This document shows positions 12,713 through 24,812 of a stretch of DNA of 64,000 bases, one piece after another. This stretch comes from Beroe forskalii. Lineage: Eukaryota; Ctenophora; Nuda; Beroida; Beroidae. A model generated the notes under the pieces. The model searched no databases, was not told the origin of the DNA, and saw only the letters and a list, made by a program, of their open reading frames with translations. Each line of letters begins with the position of its first letter. The first letter of the stretch is position 1. The position numbers and the translations under genes were made by a program. The stretch spans positions 124,001 through 188,000 of the forward strand of contig WFMF01000063.1 in the NCBI GenBank assembly GCA_011033025.1. The letters run 5' to 3'.

Positions 12713-14799
12713 TTAACAAGTCAATAAAGGTATAATCATGAAGTAATAATATAAAGTTATTGCGCCTTGAGGACCAAACATAACCTCATTCTGATGAGAG
12801 TTGACAGCTACGAACTTCGTATCGTCGAAGACCAGCTCGAGGCACTTGTTGGGTTTGTCGGTCTCGTCGCTCATCTCTACGATGTGTAGGGCTAACACGT
12901 ACTGCTGGCCCTCACGTACCTCTATCTGCCAATTTCATGTTACAAACGGTGAAAATTAATTTGAAAGGTTGGAACCTGGAGAACAAGACCTGATTTACAA
13001 CATGAAACCGTGGAGTTAAGACTTTTTCAGGCGTATTACACCGCGCATGAGTCGTGATTTCTATTCGTAAATGTGCTTTTCCATTAGAGCATTAGCGCGC
13101 TAAAAGAAGCAAAACTCATGCGAGGCGTTATACTATAATACGCCGCGCTTGGGAAGGTCAATGGATCACAAGGGCAATGGATCACAAACTTACCATGTTT
13201 CCTTCTCGCTTGCTCGTGGTGAACTTTGGAGTTTTGAATGATATCGGCTTCCTCGTCCACGCCAATCCTGAAAGATAAAAGGCGGCTTAGTTTCTGATAT
13301 AAATGAATCATGTGATATAAATGAATTATGTATATGTTGGCCAAGGTGAACAGTTGAAAATTAAAATGTTGAATTGAATTAGGTCTGTACTTTGCGAAAG
13401 TATTCCTGTAATTTGTTACCTTGACAGGGGGTGTCAGGATGGTAGTACAGCACACACTCACTCTCTTCATCTGCCGGACCTGCGTCCACCCACCTGGATA
13501 TGATAAGAATTATTAGCAACAATGAAAAGACAAAGAATATCGAAAATTTCATTCTCAATCCAGATCATAGTTAAATACCGAATGTAGGTGAAAGGAATAA
13601 TAGGAATACAGTTCAAATTCAGGCGTAGGTAACATTTACAAAGCTTATTCAATAACAATAACACACCGGGTTGCCCAATGCCCGAAGACACTTGCCTTTG
13701 GGAGAGTCTGCTGTAGTGGTATTTCCTGTCAGAGATGGGGAGGACCCTCATGAAGATGTGGTAATACAGCATGGGAAGGAGACCACTCACTCGCACATTG
13801 AAGTTAGGAAACATCCTCCTGGGGATTTGGAGAAGCATAAACACGTGGCAATCCTGACACAAGAACCTGATACCTAGTCTACTCTAACATTGACACCAGT
13901 TCACTCTGACACCAGCCTGCTTAGACACCAATTCCTTCTGACACCAGTCAGCTCTGACACTAGTTCACTCTGACACCAGTCTGCTCTGACACCAGCTCAC
14001 TCTGACGCCAGTCTATAGGACACCAGTTCACTTAAACACCAGCCTGCTCTGACACCAGTTCACTCTGACACCAGTCTGCTCAGACACCAGTTAACTCTGA
14101 CACCATTCTTGGCAGACACCAGTTCACTCTGACACCAGTCTGCTCTGACACCAGCTGCATGTTTATTTCATAGTGTAATCCATGCCAGTACAATACCATT
14201 TCATGGAACCACTGATATTATTCACTATCGACCAGCTTAATATCACAAGGAGCTATTTTAGATATGAGACTCATACCTGCCCTGTGGCTTGGCTACCATC
14301 TCGTTAGGGAGAGGGTACAGTTGTTTCCAGAGATCCCCTTCCAGAACAGCAGTAACGTTCTCCGCATCGATCGTATTGCAACTGTCCTGAAAGTAGATTA
14401 TAGTAAGCAGTTATAATGGCACAGATTGTTTTCTTAGTCCAAAGGAATTGCAAATCGATTATCGAAGGAGCAGCTTCGATTAAGGGATAATTGAAAAACG
14501 CTACAAGAACATTCATAATTCGATGTAACGAAAAACCACCAGAATCCATCGGTGAGAACATAAAATGGCATCTTTTTTACGTTTCTATACCGTGGCTTGT
14601 CCTATGTACGATATGATATCGTTCATAAGATACAGACGATTGAATTTTTGAGTAAAATGTAACAGCCCAGTACACCAGTAACATCTGCATCTCTGACAGT
14701 TACCTGAGTTTTGGTATCAGTCCGACACACCCATTTGTTCGTTTCCTCGTTGATAAATGCGTGGCTACAAAGTCTTCGCAGATTCCTAGCTTCGGACAT
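12713..14799 (-). CDS. Divergent, minimal T-box transcription factor
   Basis: Six exons: 14704-14799, 14277-14386, 13696-13818, 13420-13493, 13194-13267 and 12713-12925, giving 229 residues in one frame. After a 32-residue first exon the protein is essentially one T-box. The signatures in order are LEGDLWKQL, GRRMFPNFNVRVSGL (about residues 66-81), DRKYHYS, WVDAGPAD, LYYHPDTPCQG, PISF, ALHIVEM and FVAVNSHQNE, matching the family's GRRMFP, HPDSP and FIAVTAYQNE positions. T-box proteins bind T-half sites and regulate transcription in the nucleus. Intron 3 uses a GC donor (CAAAG|GCAAGT). The segment after the AYQNE-equivalent, which normally holds the minor-groove helix, is replaced by a short hydrophobic tail and stop. 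A weak donor at GAG|GTTATG could instead lead to unfound exons. Subfamily cannot be assigned. Confidence 0.85.
13880..14155. repeat. 16-bp minisatellite in T-box intron 2
   Basis: Tandem TCTGACACCAGTTCAC and TCTGACACCAGTCTGC units alternate for about 17 copies. The reverse complement, AACTGGTGTCAGAGTG-like, matches the 16-bp units at 44.87-45.18 kb and 47.46-47.70 kb, so three loci share one minisatellite family. Confidence 0.85.
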
Positions 14800-14819
14800 G
14801 ATACCTCAACCTGGAGGAA

Positions 14820-15790
14820 TTAGGAAAGTCAGAGTCCAAAGCGCCACTTAATAATGGAAACAAAGTGCTCAAAATGACGTGACCAATCTGACTCCCAATC
14901 TTTTCATTGAAAATCCTCAAAATCTCTAAGCTTTATGACTACATCTAATCCACTCAAGAATTTCCAATTTGAATGATCAATAGTATACGAAATAACCAAT
15001 TCACTAATTTTTCTAACAACACCCGATCGAGCATGACGAATATCGGTATTTTCATGCCAATGACGTTTGGCACCATTTGAAAATTAGTTATTTCACGACT
15101 TCATGACAAAGTAATAAAGCAGATAGAGAAGATAGAGTAGTGATCACAGATACAGTAACGATACTGATTCTTATTTTCAGAGGCAAGGGTCCTGCTTTCC
15201 CAAAAATCAATATGATCTCAATTCATTCAACATCTAATAACAATACTAATCTCGACAAGATATTAGTACGTGACGACAACCTCTGTAAAACAGCCGAATA
15301 CTACTGAATACTACTGATATAGCGGAAATGCGAGGCATTCTGCAGAATAAGAAATGATTAATGGGCCACTATCTCTTCCTTATCACGCTACCACGTGATG
15401 CGTATAATGCATGTATACGCGATGCTAAAATGTCTTGAGAATGGTATTATAATCGTCGTGGCAGTTAAAACAGTCACAATTTCTAAGAGCGATAGTAGGC
15501 AATGACCCATCAGATAACTGAAATAGGGATAATTTTTTCCCACCCCATTGGCCATTTTGTGAATACAAAAAGGCAAATGAGAGGGTTGGCAGAGATCGTG
15601 GTTTGGGAAGGTGAGAATAGGGATATGTGTATATCAGGTCCAGATTTGCAATGGAACTAATGTAATTTCTGAAAAGTTCCCGGATTGCTCCTTTATAATA
15701 TCAGTCGCGAAAATAGAGTTGAATCATGAATTCAAGATATAATTTCTGACAGTTGTCACCTGGTTAGCTCGGACAGCAGGAGTAGAATGA
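14820..15790. other. Intergenic, nothing recognised
   Basis: Upstream of the T-box first exon (minus strand). No convincing exon or repeat is seen; the T-box promoter probably lies here but no core motif is identifiable. Confidence 0.4.
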
Positions 15791-15800
15791 ACTGTAGATT

Positions 15801-16183
15801 CTAAGCCAGTGCTCTGTCTTGCAGTGTTTCTGTGTGCCAAATAACGGGTCTGTCAATCAAGCCTCTCAGACGTCGGGACACTCCTCCTACACTGTAAATC
15901 CCCAATGGGAATAGGAGCGGCATCTGCTGACCATAGTGAGCACTGAAATCTGAAGGGAGGGTAGGTAGTTCAGTGAATTTGTACCCCGGGGTTGAAGAGC
16001 CTAAGATGCCCAAGAGCTGGAGAAAACGGGTAATCTAATAGCAAATATTAGTGTAGAATGTCTCTTATTAAGGAAGTTTCAAATACGAACCTGGAACACA
16101 TTTTGTCTTCGTTCTCTGACCCTTTTCTGACCAGCATCTCTGGTCCTCATACGTTTCCCGGTCAATGCCTCTGAACATGACAT
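15801..16183 (-). CDS. Small two-exon protein of unknown function
   Basis: Exon 1 is 16091-16183 and exon 2 is 15801-16016, joined in phase 0 (donor CAG|GTTCGT, acceptor CTCCAG) to give 102 residues. The start was chosen because ATGTCATG offers two overlapping starts and only the first keeps the downstream frame open. The N-terminus is very basic (GKRMRTRDAGQKRVRERR). The second exon has PTLPSDFSAHYGQQ and FPLGIYSVGGVSRR and ends TETLQDRALA. There is no signal peptide or membrane segment. I do not recognise the family. The clean splice and amino-acid composition support a real gene. Confidence 0.6.
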
Positions 16184-16484
16184 TCTACTATTGAAGTATT
16201 GAGGGTAAAATGGTTAAGTGACATAAACATTATCCTGTCGCATCTGTTATTTTTACACGCCCACAAATCATAGGCGGTTGAGATTGATCCTTTATCAGGG
16301 TTTAAAGTAGGCAAGTGATTGGGTCGAAATGCCTATTTTTCATACGCGACCTATATTAGGGTTGGGGTAGCTATAGAGTGTGTGCTGACTGTAGTGGAAG
16401 TGTAATGACCACCTGGCATACTCATACATTCCACTGTAATCTGATCCCACAAGTCCCTGACAACACTTCCATTGAGGAGCATAT

Positions 16485-16655
16485 ACCTTGCTATACATTG
16501 GTACATTTGTTATCTTGCCGTGATATACTTTGCTATACATTGGTACATTTGTTATCTTGCCGTGATATACCTACCTTGCTAGTTGCTTTACATTGATACA
16601 CTTGTTATCTTGCTATACATTGGTACACGTGCTATCTTGACGTGGTATACCCGAA
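16485..16655 (+). repeat. Short tandem repeat of about 42 bp
   Basis: Units of CTTGCTATACATTGGTACA, TTTGTTATCTTG and CCGTGATATAC recur about four times with decay. No gene lies in 16,190-17,400. Confidence 0.75.
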
Positions 16656-17455
16656 TAAGCGAATATGAGTAGGTATGATCATAGTACAGTGCTTGTTATC
16701 TCGAATACATGTCTTGTTACTGTTGCCGTACTTTGCTGTTCTAGTTGCCTTCAAACTTCCTTCGTGATACTTCCAACTTTTCAATAAAGTGACAGCTTCT
16801 CAGTATAAACTTGAATGATGAATCCATTAGTAGCTTAGTCGATAAGTTGAGGTCGTCAACACATCACTATCAAAATACACATAACACAACTGAACCAACA
16901 CCCAACTGATAATTGCATAATTTGATGTTTGGGAGAAAGCCCGACATTCGACCAACCTACGAATAAATTCATCAGTCAATAAGACAGACCAATCGAAAAA
17001 TGAACAATGTAACAATTAATATCAAATTCAAAGGCATTCTATTCAGTTTTTACTAGCACAAAGATTGGGCAGAAAAAGTTTAAAACTACCGCTTGGCATT
17101 GTCAAGGAACCATTGTCAAAGTTAGACAATTTGTTGCCGTTTGTTATTGTTTGTACACTACACGAAGTTTCACTTTTCTCTTATTTTACTTTTGAGTTTA
17201 GACCTTGGTGTCCATTGTACATTGTACGTAATAATGTATTTTCGGGAGACATTTTTTATGCTGAAGTAATTGGTTTAATAATACTTTAAAAATGCATGTG
17301 TTCGAATTCAACATTTTCAAAGACCCCAGGTCACTGATCAGCAGGTTACCTGTATCCTTTTCGGCAGTACATTTTGTTCCTGGCAAAGCGACATGAATTG
17401 CCCAAAAGTTAAGTACCCTTTTATCGAAATTGATCATTAATAAATGTTGTCGTAG

Positions 17456-17988
17456 ATGGACGAAGTGAAAGCGGAAGAGGATGAAATCGAGACAGCAATA
17501 GAAGAGTTGACACCAGAGCAGAGACATGAGATGATTCAGAGCATCCTGAGACACCACACCTACCTGATTTTAGGGGGTGTCTTCGTAGTCATATTCATCC
17601 TCATTTACTGCGTGTGCAGGTGAGCTATACAGCTCAACTTGTGTCAAACGTTTTATTTAACAAATGCTATAAATGAACCAATGAGCTGATCATCGGTTTT
17701 AAATTTAGGCACATAATACACTCTAACCATATCTATTACTCTAGAATGACAGTACTAGCCCTTAACTCTGTTTAAAATTTTCCCGTAATTCATATAATTC
17801 GTCACTGATTCTCAACTGTTCTCAGGGAGGGTAAGAAAGGGAAGAAAAAGAAGAAACCGTTGATGATTCGACCGAGACGACCACCACGAATGGCGAACTT
17901 GGACAAGAAGGATCATAAAAACGATAACATTGAGTTTCAGAATGTTTTTAGTAGTGATAAAATGGGGCAAAATGATATGGCAATATGA
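17456..17988 (+). CDS. Small single-pass membrane protein with polybasic tail
   Basis: Exon 1 is 17456-17619 (donor CAG|GTGAGC) and exon 2 is 17826-17988 (acceptor TTCTCAG), giving 108 residues. Residues 1-33 are acidic and helical (VKAEEDEIETAIEELTPEQ). Residues about 36-54 form one hydrophobic segment (YLILGGVFVVIFILIYCVC). A basic stretch follows (EGKKGKKKKK, IRPRRPPR) and then a polar tail ending QNDMAI. By the positive-inside rule the C-terminus is likely cytosolic, making it a type III-like micro-membrane protein. An in-frame TAG directly precedes the ATG, fixing the start unless that AG is a splice acceptor. I do not recognise the family. Confidence 0.7.
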
Positions 17989-18785
17989 AAAAGTAGGTAG
18001 AGAATGAGTGGAAATAATTCTGCCAACAAGTCATGAATGAGAGTGTTAAATGTAGAACAACTTCCGGCAAGATTATAGTGCATGTTAGATGATATCACGA
18101 TGGAGAAAAGGTTTGTAAGAGTCCTGAAAACGGTTGCAAGTTCAGAGGATATGATTGTACAAGGACTCTAGAGGGGTAGCAGTCTAAGATGGATGGTTGG
18201 TAAAAACAATAATACAACAGTCTGCACCATATTCCAAAAGATAAAACATTGAAGTATGAACTATGACAATTACTGTATTGAATTCAAATGAAATGATCAA
18301 GTTAAGTTCCTTTTTCATTTTGTAGTTAAACTGGTAATTATAAACGACATACCAAGTTAGAATACTTAATAAATATGTTGCTTTAAACCGTAAACATATA
18401 ATTCGTTCGATGTTCATCAGTTCCTTCGTGCAATGCTCGGGGAGGAGGGAACTATAACAGTATAACACCAAACATCGTATTCGTATTGTATCACCACCAA
18501 AACTGACGGACAGTTGGTCAAGTAAGCCCCCCCAGCCCCACAGAGTTAGAACACGAAATGAAATGATAATGAAGTGACTACATGACAACGCATGACACAT
18601 CCAAACCCATGGAGGAGGGGAGTTACTTAACACAACCGTCCATCGGTTTTGGTGGTAGGTAAAAGATACAGAGTGGATTTTAATAGACCATTGACGCAAT
18701 GTTCATTTATACCTACTAAAATTAGTCGATAGTTATATATCAAGAATGAGCAGGTCCATTGTTCAATGCCTTCATAACCAGTCTG

Positions 18786-20021
18786 CTAATTAGGAACCAT
18801 CGTATAGATGTGATTGATGACCGCACACCAGTCCATCTCTTTCAGTTGGTATTTCTTCTTGATGGTATCTGTAATAGCGATGGCATCATGATAATCCATT
18901 CCTTCAGGCTCAAATGGGTTAGGGTCAATGTACGTTTGTCTGGATATAGCATGGAATATCTTCATAGCCGAAGCAACAACTGTTTCACCCATGTCATAGA
19001 AATTACCGTCCCCTACGTCAGCCTTTGCCATGTTGGCAGTCAGTGGTTTTATCGGGAGTATCTCAATAATCTCTTTCTTGCAGCAAGCCTTTTGTGCAAT
19101 TTCAGACTTTGCTTTTTCGATCAATTCTGCAGATTTGCCCATGTTTTCAACCTCAACTTCTATCAAGAAAATGATAGAGTTAAAGACTTGTATCGTGAAT
19201 AACTTGACAAACAGTTCTATCATGCAGGTGCCCTCTGGCAGCAGTTTCCCATTGTAATTGAGAATGATGAGAAAAGTGTTCATGCCGAAACCAGACTTGA
19301 ATTTCTTCTTGAAGCTCAGGTAGTTTGCCATGGTCAGTATCTGTTGTTTTGTCACATTCTGGGCTATCTTCTCACTCTTATCAATGCTTGCTGCCACATG
19401 GATTCGCAGCCCTAAGCCGTAAACCTTGATGACCTTGATCTGGCTGTATCTCAGAGTGTCTTCTTTCACTGTGAGCATGTCCTGGATAGCCTTGGATTCG
19501 CTGGTGTCATCCATGTTGAGGTTGAGGTTAGTGTCACCACGTGCCCCTGCATACTGATCCCCGATGTAGTCTTCTATCTCCTTTCCCAGTGGGTTGAGGA
19601 AGCACTTGAAGATCATGTTGCCTAGCCTTTTGTTCTTTTCGTTAGACTTGCCCAGAATCACGATGTCGAATCGTTTCTCGCAGAATATTTTGATCTTTGC
19701 AATGAACTGGTGCTGGTCTGACATAGGCATATCCATGTACTCATTCCAGTCGTAGTCTTTCTCCGTTTCCTTCTTATCTCCAAAGTATGTTGGCACGTAG
19801 TAATGCTTGAAGCCATACCCACCAGACTCGGATTTGTCGAATGATTCTGTTGTTGAAAACTTGTTCATTTTAGTCTTTGAAGATATCATGGGTCTTTGCT
19901 TCCCATCAACAGATGAGCAGGTCGTTGCCACAGATGTCTTGCTAGCTGCCATATCACTGATAGGCTTCACACAAACTGATCTTCTCCGACTATTTGGTAT
20001 AGATATAGCGTTGCCCTCCAA
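18786..20021 (-). CDS. AIG1/GIMAP-like protein with degenerate P-loop
   Basis: An intronless ORF of 411 residues. Residues about 118-135 (FDIVILGKSN, EKNKRLGN) align with the AIG1 strand-loop-helix that normally reads LVGKTGxGKSATGN. The glycine is kept but the catalytic GKS lysine and serine are replaced by N and K. Further on, GMNTFLIILNYNGKLLPEG (about 243-261) and FNSIIFLIEVEVE resemble the GIMAP blocks GPHAFLLVL and YTIVLFT. No DTPG motif is evident. The N-terminal ~90 residues are polar and low-conservation in look. GIMAP proteins are membrane- or cytosol-associated GTPases linked to immunity and cell survival; this one looks like a pseudo-GTPase. Assignment rests on motif pattern only. 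Confidence 0.6.
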   Translation of the reverse strand: MEGNAISIPNSRRRSVCVKPISDMAASKTSVATTCSSVDGKQRPMISSKTKMNKFSTTESFDKSESGGYGFKHYYVPTYFGDKKETEKDYDWNEYMDMPMSDQHQFIAKIKIFCEKRFDIVILGKSNEKNKRLGNMIFKCFLNPLGKEIEDYIGDQYAGARGDTNLNLNMDDTSESKAIQDMLTVKEDTLRYSQIKVIKVYGLGLRIHVAASIDKSEKIAQNVTKQQILTMANYLSFKKKFKSGFGMNTFLIILNYNGKLLPEGTCMIELFVKLFTIQVFNSIIFLIEVEVENMGKSAELIEKAKSEIAQKACCKKEIIEILPIKPLTANMAKADVGDGNFYDMGETVVASAMKIFHAISRQTYIDPNPFEPEGMDYHDAIAITDTIKKKYQLKEMDWCAVINHIYTMVPN

Positions 20022-20099
20022 GATTAAGCTTTTACGTAAAAAGACAAACTCACAACTTCACAAGGTATTTCGGTTACTAATTCACTAGAGAGTGTGCTG

Positions 20100-23000
20100 A
20101 GTGGTTGTCAGGCAGGGACTTCATATCGGATGCTGACACTTTGTGAGAGGCTATGCTATAAGCAGAGGGGGCAAATTTTACTAAGTTAAATTATTATGAG
20201 GCTGTAACTGAGATTCACATGGGAACCTCAAGCTTTGTGTGGTTATATGCCAGTCGAGTCGTCAGCTATAGCTGTATTACTTCGAAAGTTACAAGTTTGA
20301 TTTGTAATCGACCAGTAGGAGGAAATTTATAGGTACATTTAAAACTATCAGAGGCTGGTGCTGGCATACCAATAGAGAATACTGAGGCACGTTCTTTTGC
20401 AAATTACCAGATATATAATTTTGTTGCTCAGGACAGTGATCTGTACTTGCAGCTTGAAAAATTGTTATGATCTGAAACAAAAATTCAGTATGAATCCAGA
20501 TTGCGGGAATTGGGAGTGCCATTTTAATTTCTTCCAGTCCGAATACCATTAAATTGCAAGTATGTTGCCAGAACGTTTAATTTACTCAAATATCTCTATT
20601 GTTGCCAAATCACGCTGAGCTTCTTCTGCTTGATATCACACTTCAGATGAGCTCAAGTGATCTCTGTGGTTTGCTTAGCACACAATATGGCTGCTCCGTT
20701 TAAAACGGCCTGATCTCACACATACACATGCACACACACATTATGTGGTGAACAGACTTCAGCACTTCTGTACTGTAGTTTGTAGATAAAAATACACACG
20801 CAAGACATAGCACTTGTCATGAGTAGGCTGAGGATTATCAAGAAACAGCTGATGCTGCTGTGAGCAACTTCAATAACTTTCCTAATTGCACTTGAAAGTA
20901 CAAAGCCATTATATATACGATAACTCCGATCGCGATCGACTGCATATCATTGTCCTCCTGCATATCACACACTTCCACCTTTCCACAAGTCAGCACTATA
21001 TTTGAATATGTCGAGTTTAATAAATAAGCGGCTAAACGGCATCAATCTATCATTCATTGAGCATGATAATGACAGTACTTATTCAGCTGTTTTTTCACTG
21101 GCGAGCAACACAGTTCACTGTTTCTGGTGTTGTTCCAGGTGCAGGAGTTGTTATTGTTTGTTTGCTTACAATTGTCATGTACACACTTTAAGAGTCTGAG
21201 CACTGCAGCTTAACTTTTACAAATCTATCTCTCTCTCGTTTTTTCCTGTGGTAAACATAAAAGAAAAACTATGCGTTTATTACCACACATGAGACTGTGC
21301 ATGTCTGATATGCGACGCGTGCTGAAGCAACCATCACATGGCAGTTTATACTGCTTTTTAAAAGTTCGGATCACGAATCAGAGGAACTATTTCACATCTT
21401 AATTTCAAAATTCTGATCTGAGAACTTCGTATTATATATCCGTTCTTTTGACTGAATCGATCATTGTGTAAAAAGTACTCTCAAATTATGCCGTATTTGC
21501 CGTGCATCGACTTTCTCCAAATATTATGACGATGCTTGATACTTCCGCGTATTGGCATCTTTATCTATCTGATTTACATTGATGTCATTTTTATCATTTG
21601 TTTAATACTTTTTACCGTTCAGTGTGGATTATATCAAGCTTACTTTAAAAGGGAAAAATTCCATAAATTTATTGCGTATCCATTTATTCAAGACAAATTT
21701 TGACTTAGAATTCTTGTTAACGTTTGGAACCTAGAATCGATTTGCAGCGATACCTTTCTTTTGCACCTATATCTTTCGGTCAGCAATACGGGTAATAATT
21801 CATGAAGGAACTGTCTCACTTCTTGTTTGATTTTTGGGTACATTTAGATCTGGAACATACAGCACAGATAGTTCCCACAACCAAATGAATTTTCATAAAA
21901 AATTCAAAATTAATCGCCATGATTAAATTCCTTATTTGAATAAGTAAATAGGTTTAGCTTGATGAATATTCTATTTCTAATACAAGAAGGATTGAAAGGG
22001 GTTAATGAATAGTTTTCATCTTATTACAAAGGTAGCTTTCATCTTGGTAATGTTGTAGTAAAGAGATTTCACCCTCGGTTCATCACTATTCATGATGCTG
22101 TGCCATGTTCGTATGATACTATGGACCATCTTAGGTTAAACATCTTAGGGAACCATATACTAAGGTGAACTATATTACCTACTTTTAATATAAATTCTGT
22201 TATACGTGATATTAATAAAAGCTTCAAGCAGAGATTAATCAATATATTATTATTACAATGAGGGCATCATGTCAGGTAGGACGTTGGGAGTGATGACATA
22301 GTCAGGCTACACAATGATGCGATGATGAAAGCATACCACCTACCCCTGCACACAACCCAGATGTATTATGACAATCTATATATTATTATCATACCCCAGC
22401 ACACACCTGATTATCATACCCCCCTCGTGAGATGTTGGGAATTAATCATACTCCACTAGCTGATAACAGCTTCACGAAGTAAACATCCCCCATCACCGGC
22501 TATATTTATATCAATATGTGTGTGTGTGTGGTCAAGCTGTAATAATGAGAATTGCGTTGTTATGGCCACAGCATCCGTTGTCATGGTAACTAAATAGACA
22601 GCTCACCTCATTAACTTGAGCTGCTTACATAGTTTACAGTTAAGGGGAAGTCACAAGCTCGATCATTCTCGTATTATATGGCGCTGCTTTGTTTTTATTT
22701 ATTAATAGAGGCAAAATATAGATGATAAGAGGAGTGTTATAATTCTGTTTTGGGTTGCTTGTGTTCGATTTTTCGAAAAAAAAAACGTTTTTATCTGATT
22801 TGATTTTTGTTTTTTAATGATCCTGATTAAAACTTCGCCATCGTGATGAGAAACATGGAAATTTAATCTTCAAAGAATTATCAACACTAGCGTTATCTTT
22901 GTAGATCACATGGCAATGCCCTGTTTACAAATATTGAGCAACTTAAACCTAGCGTGACCAGGTTTTAATCACAAAGTTTGAAGGTTATAAAAACATTAGC

Positions 23001-24180
23001 GACAAGGATCCAACTGAACCAATCGGGATGGAGACTAAAATGCGGCTCAACATTTTGATCGTCCCATGTTAGGAGCCGAAAGTTTAAAAACATCTTCGCC
23101 GAGATCGTCCTAGATGAAATAAAATTGAGGATTTAATGGATTTATAGACATAATATCTGCCCGCTTTGTTTTAAAATTACAGAGATTATAAAAGTGTATG
23201 GCGGCAGATTCGGATAAAGGCCCCATCTCAGTTTCTACAAAACACCAAGTTAGACGCCGTTTGAATTTACACCGAACTTAACTGCTTTTGAAAATCTACT
23301 TAAATATTTAAAATTAACGTAATTATAATTGAATATTGCTTGTAATGAAACTGGCAGAAGCGTGAATTATATGTTGTCGAAGTTAAAAGATGTTCAATTA
23401 TCAGTTTTGCTTGCAAATGCAGTCGAAGAAGGGCTTGTTGGTCAAATTCCGGTTTACTATCTAAATTTGTGGCGATTCGAAATCTTGTTTTGATGAAACT
23501 TTTCATTTTTTAATCCTTGATACATAAAAGCTTTATTCTGATTTTAGTGACAGAACATTTGACATAGTTCAGCTCCATGAGATGCAGCTAAATTATAGGT
23601 TGCTAGATAGTTGAATTGTCATGGTGATTTAGTTGTACATTTTTATTCCTGGCCTGGTGGTCTTCCTAGAAAGAACTGGTTCAATTCTTTTTTAATCGGC
23701 TGTTTATAAGAATAAGCATTCCGACAAGTCTACCTCTAGTATAGTACGAAACATACATAGACCTACGCCTATCGAATCCCGTTTGGAATACTTCAAGATG
23801 GCGCAGCCGAGGAATGTGTTCGGTTGAGAGTTTAGACCCGTAGCTGGGTGAGGGTCTAAACCTTACCAATATTTGGACCCGTTCAAGCAAGCATCTATTT
23901 ATCATAGATTATAACGCAAGAGGTATCTATGATACTATCAGCATTTTGCTGTTGAAGCAAATACTGAGAAATCCACGCCCACCGGGGTATTCTGAAGTAG
24001 CTATTAATGATATTGCTTTGTGTATCATCATGTGCTGACGTGTTGTAAACCACTATCGGTAGTACAGGAAATAAAACAATGTAGCAAAGTGATGAAGTCA
24101 CTATAGCATGTAATATAGGTGGCGGCACATGTTGATGTGTGTCTCCAGCAGACACTTTGACACAGACACACACTCACTAA
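20100..24180. other. Long stretch without recognised genes
   Basis: AT-rich intergenic DNA. It contains short CA/TG microsatellites (about 20,717-20,740 and 22,517-22,532). No ORF here shows splice-linked continuation or domain motifs. Confidence 0.5.
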
Positions 24181-24812
24181 CATGCAAGACAGCACAGTTC
24201 GGGGGACACTTCACTCAGCGCACTTCATACAAACACAGTAATTGTATACTCCATTGAGAGCTTTAGGGACTACTTCAGAGGTGTATGCTCGTGTCTCTTA
24301 TGCATAAGCTGGTGACGTAGAAGTATTCACTAATTTCGTAGTTAGTACTTGCTTCGTTTTTAATGTTTCAACAGCGTTTTCAGTGTTTTTGTTAACATAG
24401 TTTTCAGTGTTTTCTACATCATTTTCTGTGCCTCGTTTTCGGTTTATTTTGCTTGATAATAGCAGTGCTTGAAATGTGATTTGTAATCTAAGTACCAAAT
24501 TGAGTATCTAAGGACTCTTGTATACATTGATTTCCATCCTCTAAAATGACAAAAATTGCTATCGTATTCCAACTGAATAGATACCTAAACAACTTACACT
24601 TCAACAGAAATAACAATTTTTTTCTGATATAGCTACCGAACTCAAAGTCAAAGAAGCAATCAACTGAACAACGAAAGCAAAGCAGTCCGCATATCCAAAC
24701 ACCAGCTTGAATCAGATCGCCTTAAGTCAAGGATCTGACAAGAGAACCAGATCACACCCTAGATAAACCCTCGACACAGAATAACCGAGACCACATCACC
24801 AATAAGTCAGAT

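Noticed and set aside
24298-24498. 66-codon minus-strand ORF (NENTENAVETLK type)
   Set aside because: Low complexity from a GTTTTCAGTGTTTT-like repeat upstream of the 24.8-kb gene; no splice-linked partner.
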